From Trema orientale (lineage: Eukaryota > Streptophyta > Magnoliopsida > Rosales > Cannabaceae), in contig JXTC01000021.1 in the NCBI GenBank assembly GCA_002914845.1, positions 1,007,103 through 1,071,102 of the forward strand: 64,000 bases of DNA. The letters are read 5' to 3'. The notes beneath the pieces were generated by a model. That model did not search any database. It was not told where the DNA came from and was given only the letters and a program-made list of their open reading frames with translations. The position numbers and the translations under genes were made by a program. Position 1 is the stretch's first letter; every line of letters begins with the position of its first letter. Of the stretch, positions 23,401-36,306 are shown piece after piece.

Positions 23401-26400
23401 TCTTCTTGATCAGCTCTGATTATGCGCTCTGCAGAAAATAATATACTTCATCACTATGGTTCTAGAAAACCTGGCACTCTCATCAGATGATAATGCGGAT
23501 TTAATCTACTGCTTGAAGGTAAATGAAGGTTACAAATTACAAGGATTCTTGAGAATTTAAGTATGGTATTCATTTGTCTGTAAAGAAAATGGAAATTTCC
23601 TCTCTGTTTTTGTTTAATTCACTTTCTTTCATTGCTTATGAAGGGATGGAATCATGCTACCAGCATGTTAAATAGTCAAAATAATCACTGGGCACTATAT
23701 GCAAAATCAATCCTTGACAGAACCCGTCTTGCGCTTGCAAGCAAGGCGGAGTGGTATCAGCGAGTTTTGCAGCCATCTGCAGACTATCTTGGATCACTGC
23801 TTAGTGTGGATCAATGGGCCGTAAGATTTTAACTGTACTAAAATTCAAGAGAGTATTTGTCTTCGTTTCTTTATTATTACCCAGTTTTTGTCCTTATAAT
23901 TTTTCCTTGCAGGTAAACATATTTACTGAAGAAATTATCCGTGCTGGATCTGCTGCCTCATTATCTTCACTTCTTAATAGACTTGATCCAGTTCTTCGAA
24001 AGACTGCTCATCTAGGAAGGTTGACTATCAAAACCGAACGAAAGCACTGCATTCTGATGTGTTTTTTAGCGCAGATTTAGATTAAGGGGTTAATTTTGGA
24101 TGGTACTGTAGCTTACTCCACGTACATGGTGTGATGACTTTCTTATGCAACTTATTTTTTTGGTGTGGAACAGTTGGCAGGTTATCAGCCCAGTTGAAGT
24201 TGTTGGATATGTGGTTGTTGTTGATGAGTTGCTGGCCGTGCAGAATAAATCTTATGAGCAGCCAACTGTATTGGTGGCAAAAAGTGTTAAAGGAGAAGAA
24301 GAGATTCCAGATGGTACTGTTGCTGTGCTGACACCTGATATGCCAGATGTCCTATCTCATGTTTCTGTTCGAGCTAGAAATGGCAAGGTAAACCATTATC
24401 AAATTTTAGTTTTCTTTCCTGCATATTTGATGACTGAAATAGCCAACTTTTTATTGACAGATCTGTTTTGCTACATGCTTTGATTCCAATATATTGTCTG
24501 ACTTGCAAGCCAGCAAAGGGAAGTTGTTACGCTTAAAACCAACATCCGCTGATGTAACTTATAGGTATTTCAACCCTTCAGGTCAATTTCTAATATGTTA
24601 TGGAACCTCTATTAATATTTGCATGAAGAAACGGTATCTGGTCAAATTTTGTTATGTGTGATATAAAGCTGGATAACATGGGATAAACAAAAATAACTGA
24701 CTTAAAAAATTACATGTTTTCCTTATAATTTAAGTGAGGTAAAGGAGGATGAGCTAGCTGGTGCAAGTTCGAGTCCTGTCAAAGAAGGAGCCCCATCGAC
24801 ACTGACTTTAGTCAAAAAACAGTTTCGTGGTAAATATGCCATATCGTCTGAGGAATTCACAAGCGAACTAGTAAGACTTGCAACATTTTTTTTCAACTTG
24901 AATCTAAGAAGTTAGGTTTTTTATCGCTTTTATATTTGGAATCGATTAACTTGGCAAAATTAGGATATTTTAATTTATTACTTCGTTTCTTATTCATTTC
25001 TGTGTGACTTATATGGATGTCTTTTTCCCTAGGTTGGAGCCAAATCACGTAATATTTCCTATCTGAGAGGGAAAGTTCCATCTTGGATTGGAATTCCTAC
25101 ATCAGTTGCCCTCCCATTTGGAGTATTTGAGAAAATTCTCTCAGATGATTCAAATAAGGTCTTCCTCATCTCAAAACTTCCTTAGTCTCTTTAAGCACAT
25201 ATGATGAATTATAGCTATATTATGCATTGTTGCGTAATTCCCCAATTTCTCATGATTTATTGAGTTAATTTTAGGTTTTCTATTTAGTGTAACTTATTGG
25301 CTTCAGATGTTGACCACTTGCGTCCAAAATTGGTAGTCTATGACTTCTAATTGTAGAAAGAGTTTATGAAATCCTGATGTCTGTTTATTGAATAGGAAGT
25401 GGCAAGAAAGCTGGAAAGTTTGAAGGAAAAGTTAAAACACGAAGAGTATGGTTCCCTCAAGGAGATTCGTGAGACAGTTTTACAGCTTGAAGCACCACCG
25501 CAGTTGGTATGTTCTTTCTACTGGTAACTCGGTTATTTTAATTATATCGATCACGTACTTGATAATATGGTTGTGTCAATATGTTCTTGGGCGTGTGTCA
25601 GTCTGTGGCATACTGGCATCCTGTTGCTTGCTTCACCCGAGATTATGTGAGAGAATATACAGAAGGAAAACTACTCATTTTCTATATCGTGGTAGAAACT
25701 CCATTATTCTAATATACTAATCCAAATTTTAGTTGCTACCTAAGAAGCTACCAAAATACCAATTAACTGGATCACCTGTGAGAGCAAATGTTTGCTCAAA
25801 AATCTTGGTCTTTTACTCTTCCTGACTAAATTTGTTGTTGAAGTGGCAAAAGTGCTACTTAATGAGATAAATTTACTTGGGGCTTCTGGGCAGAGACGGA
25901 GGGATGTAGTTAAAATTTGAAGATGCTAGCTTATATGAAAAGGTATTTTCAGGTGCAAGAGCTGAAAACTAAAATGAAAAGTTCAGGAATGCCTTGGCCT
26001 GGTGATGAAGGTGAACAGCGGTGGAAGCAAGCGTGGTTGGCTATAAAAAAAGTATGTCTACATTGTCTTGCCATAAATAATACCTTATTGAATCAATTTT
26101 GTGTTTTCTATTTCAATAATGCTAGAGAATAGAGATTGACTGGAAGAATAACATTTTTTTCCCCCTCAATAGTAACATTCTGTTAATGTATAGCATTTTT
26201 TTTTTATTCAAAGCATGCTCTAGTCTCTAACATATCAATTATATGAGGTGGTGACAGAAGTAATAAAACTAATTTAAATATATTCCATGAGCCTTTCTGT
26301 ATAGGACCTATGGGTTACACAAAGGATCATATTCTTCATAACTTCTTACAAATGCTCTTGGATACTTCTGACTAAAATTCCAATGATTGCCAAGTATTCT

Positions 26401-27573
26401 ATTTAGAATTCTCTTATTTGTTGGATTATGCTATTAATCTATTATATTCAGGTTTGGGCTTCAAAATGGAATGAGAGAGCATACTTCAGCACCAGAAAAA
26501 TAAAATTAGACCACGAGTATCTCTGCATGGCAGTCCTTGTTCAAGAAATTATAAATGCTGACTATGCATTTGTTATCCACACGACTAATCCATCTTCAGG
26601 AGACTCTTCTGAGATTTATGCTGAGGTATTTCTGTCGTTTTCACTTACGTTTTATTTCCTTAAAATTGATCGGGGAGACTTATATAGGTCTCATTACACT
26701 TCAATAGGTTGTTAAGGGACTTGGAGAAACCCTAGTTGGAGCCTATCCTGGACGTGCTTTAAGTTTTATCTGCAAGAAGAGTGATCTGAATTCTCCTCAG
26801 GTATTACACGACTGAATACAAGCATAATATGTCCGTCGACAGCAATCAACATGCAATCAAGTGCTAGTTTCATTAACAATCTAGAAATATCAACTAACAA
26901 AACCAGTGTCAACAAATTCTAGTGCCAAAAAGGGGAAAAAAAAGAAAAAGAAAAAAAAGCTCACTGGCTATTGCAGGCCACGACTATCAATCCTGTCACA
27001 ACCATAGAAACAAAGGTTGTGGCTGTCACACCGAATCAAGCAGTTTCTACAATTTACACTTTGTTTTTGTGAGACATTTTTCAGGTGTTGGGATACCCAA
27101 GCAAACCCATTGGCCTATTTATAAGACGGTCTATAATCTTCCGATCCGATTCCAATGGTGAAGATCTGGAAGGCTATGCTGGTGCAGGTCTTTATGACAG
27201 GTAACTCCCTGCCCTCTTTTATTGATGAGCAAGTCTATGCGGATTGGTACCAAGACGCGTACTACCACTTTGGGCATTCCCTTTGTGTCTGGTGTCGGCT
27301 TTATATCAAGAAGTTATACTCCCTCCTGTTACAAGTTCATGCTAATATGATCTATACTTTTGGTTTAGTGTGCCTATGGATGAGGAAGAGAAAGTTGTGC
27401 TTGACTACTCGACTGATCCGCTGATGGTCGATGGCAACTTCCAACACTCAATCCTCTCTAGTATAGCTCGTGCAGGAAGTGCAATAGAGGAACTCTATGG
27501 GTCTGCACAAGACATTGAAGGCGTCATCAGGGACGGGAAGCTCTATGTTGTCCAAACACGACCCCAAATGTAA
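17466..27573 (+). CDS. GWD1: Alpha-glucan, water dikinase 1, chloroplastic (complete, 33 coding exons)
   Basis: It transfers the beta-phosphate of ATP to C6 of glucosyl units in starch, opening granules to beta-amylases at night. It acts in plastids. Coding exons: 17466-17723, 18256-18297, 18457-18566, 18671-18749, 18868-18959, 19056-19209, 19511-19732, 19942-20280, 20378-20488, 20641-20736, 20847-20987, 21114-21202, 21309-21443, 21686-21848, 21957-22046, 22125-22310, 22755-22817, 22896-22958, 23048-23107, 23195-23347, 23435-23518, 23644-23820, 23913-24019, 24174-24387, 24461-24564, 24735-24870, 25033-25158, 25396-25506, 25953-26051, 26452-26625, 26708-26800, 27085-27200, 27369-27573. All join GT-AG in frame, giving 1463 residues (potato enzyme 1464). 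A transit peptide precedes about residue 80. Two CBM45 starch-binding modules contain LHW at 127-129 and 456-458. The phosphohistidine is His1067 in VLSHVSVRARNGK. The nucleotide-binding domain ends the protein (RSDSNGEDLEGYAGAG, VQTRPQM). No defects are seen. Confidence 0.97.
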
Positions 27574-27650
27574 TCTACAGTCTTTTGCTGTGGCATTTTT
27601 GCCATTGTCAAAAGAAGAACGAAGAAAAATTAATTTGCCCTGAAATGAAG

Positions 27651-27731
27651 AATAAAACGGATCATCTGAACGGCGACACACATAATTTATATTAGATGAT
27701 CGACACACATAATTCATATCAAGTTAATAAA
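27651..27731 (+). terminator. Candidate GWD1 polyadenylation signals
   Basis: AATAAA occurs at 27651-27656 and 27726-27731, about 80 and 155 bp after the stop, in AT-rich sequence. These are the usual distances for a plant 3' UTR. Which one is used cannot be told. Confidence 0.45.
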
Positions 27732-28722
27732 ATATTTTAATAGTATATGTTTGTAACGTCATCTATATACTTCTTAAAATGCATCTATTTTCTTATACAG
27801 GGAATACGTGTCTGCTTCCCCACGCAACATGCCTGAAGCAATGCTTGTTTTTCTTGTTGCTTGCTTCGCCGTTTTCTTTCTTTTTATTTTCTTTGTTTGT
27901 AAAGCACAAAAACCTGAAAATGGATGGGCTGCTGAGTTTACCAAGATATGTAAGTAAAAACAAAATATTACGAGTATAGCCGGTGGAGTATAGTCTCGCG
28001 CTTTAGGGTCGAAAGGAGACGAATTCATGTAAGAGATCAAGATATCTTAAATAAAATTGCAATGGATATCTGACTAATTTCAAACAAAATTTGCATCGCA
28101 AATCAGTGAATTACTTGGAGGAGAAAAAAGGTGAAGTAAACAATCCCAAAATATAGGGTTTTTTATAATCATTACTGTACATTTTTTTTTTTCCCAAGGT
28201 CTCATGGGAGGAGTATATTTTGGGTACATAAAATACAGTCCCAAAGGGTTGGGGGTTTAAAGAAGGAATTCTACGGACAATATGTAAAATCTATTGAAAA
28301 TGACTTAGAATAATTAACATAAATACACCTTATTTATTATAGAAGGTAGACATTTTTTGTGAAGGTATAGAGGAAATCAATTATTAGATTTAATAGATTG
28401 CTACAATATGAGCAACATAATTAGAAATTTCTTAACTGCGTAACAAATTATCAACATAGAAAAAGTTAATCTTTGCAGTGTGTATATGTCGCTTCATTCC
28501 CAAGATAAAAAATAAAGCGACAAGAGTTATCATCGTTATTTCTTAACAAAGAGTTTGCATAACTAGCAGCACTGTTAGAAAGACGATTTTAACCCAAAAA
28601 AAAAAAGTAGCATTGTTAGACATGTCATTAGAGGAGCTCACTATACCCATCTTCATCATCTCAAAGTGTAGCACCGAATTCGAGCATGACCTCATCTGGC
28701 ACCGATAAACTCAATATATATA

Positions 28723-28760
<38 letters not shown>

Positions 28761-29827
28761 CAACATTACAAAAATCATACATTGCATTGTATTGTGCTTA
28801 TACAATACAACACAATCCAATACTACGATATAATACAACTAATATTAAAGTATAATATGATTCATCCAAATGGTCCATGTCTAAATGTATAATTTATGTA
28901 TCTAAAAGATGTCAATCTTATCTATGTTTACATATTTAGTTTGTAAAATGTGATAATCTATATATAATACATACATATGTACGCCATAATATATCACATA
29001 TTTACATACATATACATTGCTCAATTTATATGCATTCGGGTAAATTTAATGTAATATGTGTTTGTATCAAATACTTAGACTTCTTAGATTATGATTGTTA
29101 TTTACAGCATCTACGACATAATTTTGAATCATTGTGCTAATGTTCTAATTTAGCATATAGCATAAATATTCTCCTCTAATGTAGTTTTATTTCTTGTGCT
29201 AAATTTAACATGTTGTACTCACTTCAAAAATAAAAAAATAAAAAAATTGACATCTTATACTTGGTGCCAAATTTGGCATTAAGTATAAGATTTGCCAAAT
29301 TTTGGCACTCAATTAATTTTAACCTTGTTGTTAGATTTATAATCAAAATATTAAAATCTATATTTTCCAAGACTCATCAATTACTTATTATACACTTTTC
29401 AATGCTCGATCGGTGCATTATATAATGCTTAATTAATTATAAAATTACTTTTTGATCATTAAATAATAAGAAAAATGAAAATAGTGTTTTAACTAGCATT
29501 ACACATTGGAGTATAAATTCAAATTAAGCGTGAAATTTATCATTTTACTATTTTTGTATGAAATATAGCATTGGCAATTATTTGGCGATAACATTTGTAT
29601 TAGAGATGGTCTTAGATGATTACTTTTACATTTAGTTATGTCAGATTTATATTTTTTGTTGTTTGGTACATACGGACATCTATAATTAAAAGAATAACAA
29701 TAATGACTCTTAATAGGTAAATATATTAGATGCAACTATCCTTTTTCTATGATGTGTAATACCCGTATCCTATCCCCATTTCTTTACGCGGTAAAAGGCA
29801 TGCTGAGAGCACGACTTCTTTTTAGCT
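27732..29827. other. Intergenic after GWD1
   Basis: No gene is recognised. It includes a (TA)n run at 28733-28758 and a 40-bp near-perfect palindrome at 29252-29291 (listed separately). The short frames here are low-complexity. Confidence 0.55.
29252..29291. repeat. 40-bp near-perfect palindrome
   Basis: ATCTTATACTT opens and AAGTATAAGAT closes the palindrome, with GGTGCCAAATTTGGCATT between. The arms differ at two positions only, both of which could be G-U pairs in RNA. There is no loop of useful length, so it does not look like a microRNA precursor. It may be the centre of an old TIR element. Confidence 0.75.
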
Positions 29828-30343
29828 GCAGTAAAACCTCTATAAACTAGTACCGTTGAGACTAAGAAAAATTAATATTTTATAAAATTTATTTATTTAT
29901 TTATCGATAAATAATTTATTAATTTATCTATAAATAAATATTTATTAATTCAAAAGAGTAGTATAACTTTAATTAGGTTTTGAACAAGTAATCTGTCTCT
30001 TTACCTCAAGTACAAACAAATACACATGAAAAAGCATACAAAAAATATATTGAAAAAAATTGCAAATAAAGAAATAAAAATAATCATATAAATAAGTAAT
30101 CATATAAATAAGAAGTAAACATGTTACTTGGAATAATCACAAAAAATACATTGACAACGCGCATTTGATTTATTATAATGTTTAGATAAGAAAAAATACC
30201 ATTGAACAATAAAACACCACATAAATAATAATTTAAAATAAATAAAATATATTAAAATAAACTTGTAATTATTATGATTATATTTTAAAAAGAATGTTAG
30301 ACAAATGGGGAGAGTAAACATGTTATATAGAGGTGCTTAGTGA
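29828..30343. mobile_element. Possible TIR element with CAGTAAAACCTCTATAAA end
   Basis: The left end CAGTAAAACCTCTATAAACT is a motif common at the ends of plant MITEs. The right end, read on the minus strand from about 30343, gives CACTAAGCACCTCTATATAA, an imperfect match. A related sequence (ACTAAAACCTTGATAAATAA) lies at about 30741. The boundaries are uncertain. Confidence 0.45.
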
Positions 30344-31527
30344 AGAAATGGGAGAGTATGAATCAATGCGGGACTCTTAAAACGTTCCTTTTATTTTCAA
30401 CTTTCAGCATGCATGATAATGTAGTAGCATGTCACCTTTACATCAATAAGAGAGTGAATCATTATTTCCATTTACTCGTTTACTTGATTTTCATATGAAT
30501 CAGATTAAGAATATAAATGACCATCGACATGTTTACTGAAACTAGGAAATTAAGAACATGTGGAATGTCTCGAAGTTACTAAATAAAATAGTTAGGCATA
30601 AAATGGGTTTTACCGTGAGGGAGTATAGTTTATTAAGAATTTAAAATAATTAATATATAAAAAGAAATTTAGGGCAATGCCAATAGAGATAGCAGCATGT
30701 AGGATATAGGTGCGTATGCCTATTCTGCTACCTTACTACACTAAAACCTTGATAAATAAATCTTTGATAAATTAATAACTACGGTTAAATAATAAAATTT
30801 TCTGTTCTCAACTCGGGCCAATGTACTAAATTAATAATCTCACTAAATGCATCAGACAATAATTTTTTTTGAGGTTCCTTTAGGACCCATCGAATATGTA
30901 AACTAATAATTGATTAAATACATAAAAGAAAATAACACTCAAACATTCATAATATTAATGAGCTTTTTTTTTTTTTCCTAGATAACTTTTATTTTTTTAA
31001 TTCTGTTATTTTTTAAAATACATATAAAGTTGTTAGCTTATTATCTCTACTTAAATTGAACTTATTCTTATTTTTAATTTTTACAATGTATGCAACACAT
31101 TCATTATATGATTTGGAATCTATTCATAACGATTTGGATTCTAGAAGTAAAACTGATGACTATTTATAGATATTATATTCAGCTTAAATGAAATATCTTA
31201 AAATACTATAGTATTAAATTTTAAAGTTACGTTTATCTTATGTATATTTACTTCTTAACTTAGCTTTTAGAATTTTATTTATGTACAACTTACAAATAAT
31301 ATATATATATATATATTAACCTTTATGTATATGCATATTAACTTTTAGGCTTCTTTGTGTGCACACAATATTAACTTTGACTATATCTAATATTTATTAT
31401 TATAAGTCATACATGTATTTTAGAGAAAAAAAATATAAATAAAAAATACTTGAGGTTACTAGTCAAGTTATCTCTTCAAAATAAATTTGTCAAAAACTGA
31501 TTACCTCTTCAAAATCTGAATTTTTTA
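30344..31527. other. Intergenic, AT-rich
   Basis: No gene is recognised. It has fragments resembling the CTCTATAAA-type repeat near 30740-30850 and a (TA)n run near 31299-31316. Confidence 0.5.
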
Positions 31528-32208
31528 GGGTCCGTTTGGGATAACTTTTAGAGAAATTTACGCTTAGTACCTGTTTTTAAAATTTATTTTTATAAATACC
31601 TATTTTTAATTTTTCTTTCAAAAATACTCGTTTTATGGTCCACATTTCATATGCAAAATATGAGTAGTCTATATTTACAATGTAAATTTTATCCATGAGG
31701 TACACATTTCATATGTAAAATATGAACAGTATAATTTACAATATAAATATTTACCACGGTTTATATTTTTCATTATAAATTTGACATGTGGTATACATTT
31801 TAAAATATGTGCTAATTTTTAGTGTAATTTTTATTCATAAAATATAGATCACGGTATACATTTAATTTTTATTTATGAAATGTATACCGTGGTATACGGT
31901 ATACATTTCATGTGTAAAACAGTGGTGGTTTAGCTTCTCCAAAAACAGGTATTTATGAAATAAAAATAAAATGGGTATTTATAGAAATATGGTTTTGAAA
32001 ACGAATATTTATGAATTTTTTCCTAACTTTTACTTCTTAAAGTAAAAGTCCAAAAAGATAATTCTGAAAAAACTAGTGGGCCTATGCTTCATTAAAAATG
32101 TCTTCCAATTAAAAAAAAAAAAAAGACACTTTGAAAATTCACTCATACACTTCTAAAAATAACTTTTGAGTCCCAATAAATTTTTGGAAGCCATGCCAAA
32201 CAGGCCCC
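31528..32208. mobile_element. hAT-like TIR element, about 680 bp, with an inner inverted-repeat insert
   Basis: The left end GGGTCCGTTTGGGATAACTT mirrors the right end, GGGGCCTGTTTGGCATGGCT on the minus strand. Such GGGCC-GTTTGG ends are typical of hAT-derived plant elements. Inside, about 31560-32025, a second pair of inverted arms (TACCTGTTTTT...ATAAATACC at left, reverse complement at right) suggests another element inserted within it. No transposase. Confidence 0.6.
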
Positions 32209-32275
32209 AAACTACTTGTGGTAACCTAAGGTAAACGGCAAACGACGTACAAGCAGCGTTACCAATGGTCCAAAT

Positions 32276-32718
32276 GGGCCATTTTGAAAAGAGGAAATTT
32301 GATTTTTTATGGTAATTTTTCAAAAAAATTGAAAAATCCCTGAATTTAAAATTGTTCTGAAAAATCTCAGATTTAATTATAACAATATCACTTTTAAAAA
32401 TATTTAGAAAAATACTACTTTTTATTAATTGATGAGATACTTAAGGTAACTAGTCGAGTTACCTGAGATAACTTGAATAGTCATTTCAAGTAACTGAATT
32501 GGTTACTCTAAGTAACCTAATTAGTTACCTCGAGTACCATTGAAAAATATTAATTTTGAAGAAAAAAGAGTATTTTCTAAATATTTTTAAAAGTGTTATT
32601 TTTCTAATAATACTTTTAAGAAGTGATATTTTTCTAAATCAAAAAATCAGTCCGGATTTTCCAAATTTTGGTACTTTGGGCCTGGATTTTTGTTATAAGC
32701 CCTTTTGAAAAATGCCAC
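32276..32718. mobile_element. Possible TIR element with palindromic GTTACC-rich core
   Basis: The arms at 32392-32427 (CACTTTTAAAAATATTTAGAA) and 32562-32602 are inverted repeats. The outer ends CCATTTTGAAAAG and, on the minus strand, GGCATTTTTCAAAAG are also related. The core 32440-32542 repeats GGTAACT and AGTTACC motifs in both orientations. Noncoding. Confidence 0.5.
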
Positions 32719-33167
32719 ATATATCTATACTTAATAAGCGGGTCCCGTATTTTTCAGAGAACTAAATCCTTCTTGGATTTTTCAAGTTTTGTATTCTGTC
32801 ACCCATATTTGTGTAAAAACCCCTATTTTAATTTTTAGTTCATATTATTTGGACAAGTCATATATTTTAAACCTTCAGTATTTTTTCCTGTATTTTTCTA
32901 TAAAGCCCATTGTAAGATACAAATCATAACATAATAGTACTTTGTCCTTGAAATAATAATAATGATTAAAAGAACAAAAATACGAACTTGGGCTGCATAT
33001 CTCAGATCAACAACCTCGGCTAAAAAATATCTTTCTGGGACTCCATCAACAATGAAAATATGCAAATGCTCCCTAAAGGTTTTATTCCTTTATTCATTTA
33101 CCAAATCAAAACACACATTATTCACTTGCCACATTGCACATCAACATTCACCCGTAATTAGCCCAAA
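32719..33167. other. Intergenic, 3' flank of the SOUL-like gene
   Basis: No other gene is recognised. The 3' UTR of the minus-strand gene must lie in the right part of this stretch. Confidence 0.5.
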
Positions 33168-34079
33168 TCAATATTGTTCTTCTTGATAAGGCGGGCAACC
33201 CTCTGCAGTGAAACCCGAAACGACATTGATCCAAACTTCATTCAACCTCCCAGTAAGGTGACGTGAAGAATTGTACTGAGCAATGGTATAAGAGCTATTC
33301 TTATCCACCGTAATTGGTGTCGTCCCATTACTACTCATGTTGTTACTACTTAGGTACTTGTTTAGGCTGTTCCTTAGAGATTCAACTTCTTTGTCAATGT
33401 TATCATCCTTAGCAAAACCGGAAAATTTCCTAATAGCTATGCAATGACTTTTCCACTTGTTAAGCTGCAGATTCAGCTCTGGTAAGGGCTGTGGAGCTGC
33501 TCTTTCATATTTTGGAGACTGATAAATCCTTACATAATAGTCTAACCCATGTGACGATGAAGCATTAATGATGCTTGTTAAGACAGGAGCACTCATTGGA
33601 ATTTTAGTCGAGTTAAGGTTAGCCCCATGAATGTATTGATACAACCTGATGAGAACCAAATAACATAAGAAATTTACTTTATTAGTGTTCGCCAATTTAT
33701 GCCGCTAATATTAGTGTTCAATAATTCGAACTCAAAACCACATACTCTGATACTATGTTATCTCAATTCTTCTAAAATTTAAAGCTTGGTAATAATTAAG
33801 CTAATTAATTAGTAACATTAGTATTTACTAATTTAATATTTGATTGAAGTTGGGTATTAATTACCTGTGGAAGCCATCTTTGGTGGAATTTTCAAACGAA
33901 GTTGTTCCTTGGACGAGAGCTGACATCCAGGAGCATTCTCTGTAGAGTCTGACCTCGAAATCTGATTCAGTGTACACTACTGTGTACTGTGGCGATTCAA
34001 TTGAGCGAGCAGTACCACTTGGTACAATTAGGTTATGAATTATGCTGAGGTAAACTATTGCCACTACAACAAAGTACAT
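33168..34079 (-). CDS. SOUL/heme-binding-like family protein, secreted, two exons
   Basis: Exon 1 is 34079-33865 and exon 2 is 33645-33168 (minus). The GT-AG intron splits an Arg codon (GFHR|LYQYIHGANLNS), giving 230 residues. Residues 1-24 are a hydrophobic signal peptide. The SOUL domain covers about 28-220, with SPQYTVVYTESDFEVRLY, TSFENSTKDGFHRLYQYIHG, IPMSAPV, and RLNEVWINVVSGF near the end. Several N-x-S/T sites support passage through the secretory pathway. SOUL proteins are named for a heme-binding animal relative. The role of the secreted plant branch is poorly known, and heme binding here is not shown. A TATATAAG motif lies about 85 bp before the ATG. Confidence 0.85.
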
Positions 34080-34162
34080 GATAGCGAAATTTGAGAAATG
34101 GTCTCTCCAATGTTCTGTTTTCTCGAGTTGGTAGTTTAAATTAATTTGCTTTGGTCCTTTGA

Positions 34163-34170
34163 CTTATATA
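34163..34170 (-). promoter_or_regulatory. Candidate TATA box of the SOUL-like gene
   Basis: TATATAAG on the minus strand, about 85 bp upstream of the ATG at 34079, implies a short 5' UTR of about 55 bp. Confidence 0.55.
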
Positions 34171-34179
34171 AGCATGAAA

Positions 34180-36021
34180 TTATGTTGTGCTCTATTATTA
34201 ATTACCATCCGCTATATTTTAATTTTTCATTTATTATGTTTCCTTCGTGAGCGCATTCCAAACCCACCAAAACCAATAGTACTAGTTTAAGTAGTGGTGT
34301 ACCGCGAGTCTTTGATTAGAGTTGGCTGCAAATATGAGACGCAAAACTTTGGTTGCAGCACTAAGAAATTGACACTTGAAAAGGATACACATTATTTGTT
34401 TTCATAATTTCATTGGTTAAGAACCACGTTAGGCGAAAGGTGACGCTTGAAAAGATAAGAAAAAACATATTAGAAATACACACATATATCTATTTGCCAC
34501 GTTGAGGATTGTGGTGTTCCATAAAAGAAAGACAAGTGTATCGATCTGTCATTCCTGGTGAAAAAGGTAGAATATATTTTTAGCACTGAAGCAACTTGAT
34601 CTATATATATAGATAGAGGGGGTTCCCTTCCAACTACTCACAATATCGAACGCATAACAGTGCTGAAAATATAACATGTTAAATATACATTGACCATAAA
34701 TATCAGGTTTTTTTTTTTCAATAACACGTGATGTGCTAGTTGAGTTGTTATTATAATCGGTACAAATATTAAATTTAAATTTTATAGTAAATTCTAACTC
34801 ACTCATTGAAATATAGTAACTCACATATATAACACGTCTCGTCAGGTAATATTAACAAAAAGGTGAAATAATAATACACTTGTACGTTCATACCAATAAA
34901 TTATAGTGTTAAACACATGGTGCGCCCCAGCAAAAAAAAAGACACATGGTGCGCGTCCTAAGCTTCAGCAGCTAATTCATTCATCATTTAGGTTATTTTA
35001 GTGCCAACTGCTATATATAAAAAAAGTAAAGCAAAATAAAAATGTTATGAAATCACTAGCACATAGCAAATAGATGTCGTAACATATTAATCGTGGCAAT
35101 CTACCTAACCCCAAAATCTTCTTGGAATCATAAGTGGACCAATGAAAGATCATAGGACAAGCAACTGATCTTCCTCCAATAATTAAAACTTCAATCATTT
35201 ACGACCCACTTGAGTTTTCTGCTATATCTTCCAAACAATCAAATCAAGTCAAAGATAATTTACTTAACATCGGATATCATGACATATAGACTTTATATAT
35301 TTATTATTTGTAGTGGATGATAATGGCCAGTTGGAGAAACCATAATATTAGTCGTTTTTTCTTCTAAATTTGTTTTTTTTGGGGGGAACAGTAAAATTCT
35401 CGTTTTTAAATATTCCTAAATTCAAAATAGCGTCTCATCTCCCTAGTGTTTGTAATACATGACAATTTGATCATGTAATAAATAATAATTATGCAATGTA
35501 ATACGTGATAATGTAGACCTCATATTTCCATATAATGTTATATAGTACATGAAAAATTGATAATTTAATAAATAATTATGTGATACATGATAAAACAATC
35601 TTAATTAAGAATTTTGTATTATTAAATTTCAAATTGTTATCCACTACATTACAATATGATATTTTTGTTAATTTCTTATTAATTTTTTAAAACATAACAT
35701 ATCTAAATTTCAGTTTACAAGAGAGTACTGGAGGATTATTATGCCAAAAACCCTTAGTATTTTCTTCGAATTTAGACATGGATATTAACTAATATTGACA
35801 AACGTAGCAAAACAAGACTCAGAATTCTACATTTTTCACATATTTGTACGAGAAATTCTTAGCGACAAGCTGTAGCCTGGCAGCTGCTTAGGTTGCAAAT
35901 AAATCCGTTCCAATAAAAGAGCCCAATTTGATGGATAGCGCTGTGTTCGTGGCCCACCTCGACCCCTTCCAGCAGAGTTGGGTCAAAGAAACTGGTATAG
36001 CAAGTTTTGTACAGAATTAAA
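34180..36021. other. Intergenic, AT-rich
   Basis: No gene or clear element boundary is recognised. The open frames here are short and match nothing I know. Confidence 0.55.
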
Positions 36022-36169
36022 GGCACAAATGGTCCATTAACTACCAACTTGTTATAATTTGGACTTTATAGTTCTAATTTTGACAATAAAAAAAAAACTG
36101 AATAAATTAGGTGAATACCACTTTTTTTTCCTCGTTAATTAAATCTACCACCATACCACTTTTTTAAAT

Positions 36170-36306
36170 GAATTCTTAATGAATTCTTGACGAATTCTTG
36201 ACGATCTTGACAAATTCTTGACAGATTCTTGACGTTAGTAGTAATCTTGACAGATTTTTTATGGATTCTTGATGAATTCTTGATGAATTCTTGACAGATT
36301 TTTGAC
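36170..36306. repeat. 12-bp minisatellite, GAATTCTTGACR units
   Basis: About 11 variant units (GAATTCTTGACG, GATTCTTGACGT, GAATTCTTGATG, GATTTTTGAC) follow each other, with a short break near 36233-36243. EcoRI sites recur every 12 bp in part of it. It lies inside the large TIR element. Confidence 0.85.

Noticed and set aside
24760..24785. tRNA-like T-arm (GGTGCAAGTTCGAGTCCTGTC)
   Set aside because: It lies in a GWD1 coding exon and lacks the other tRNA arms.
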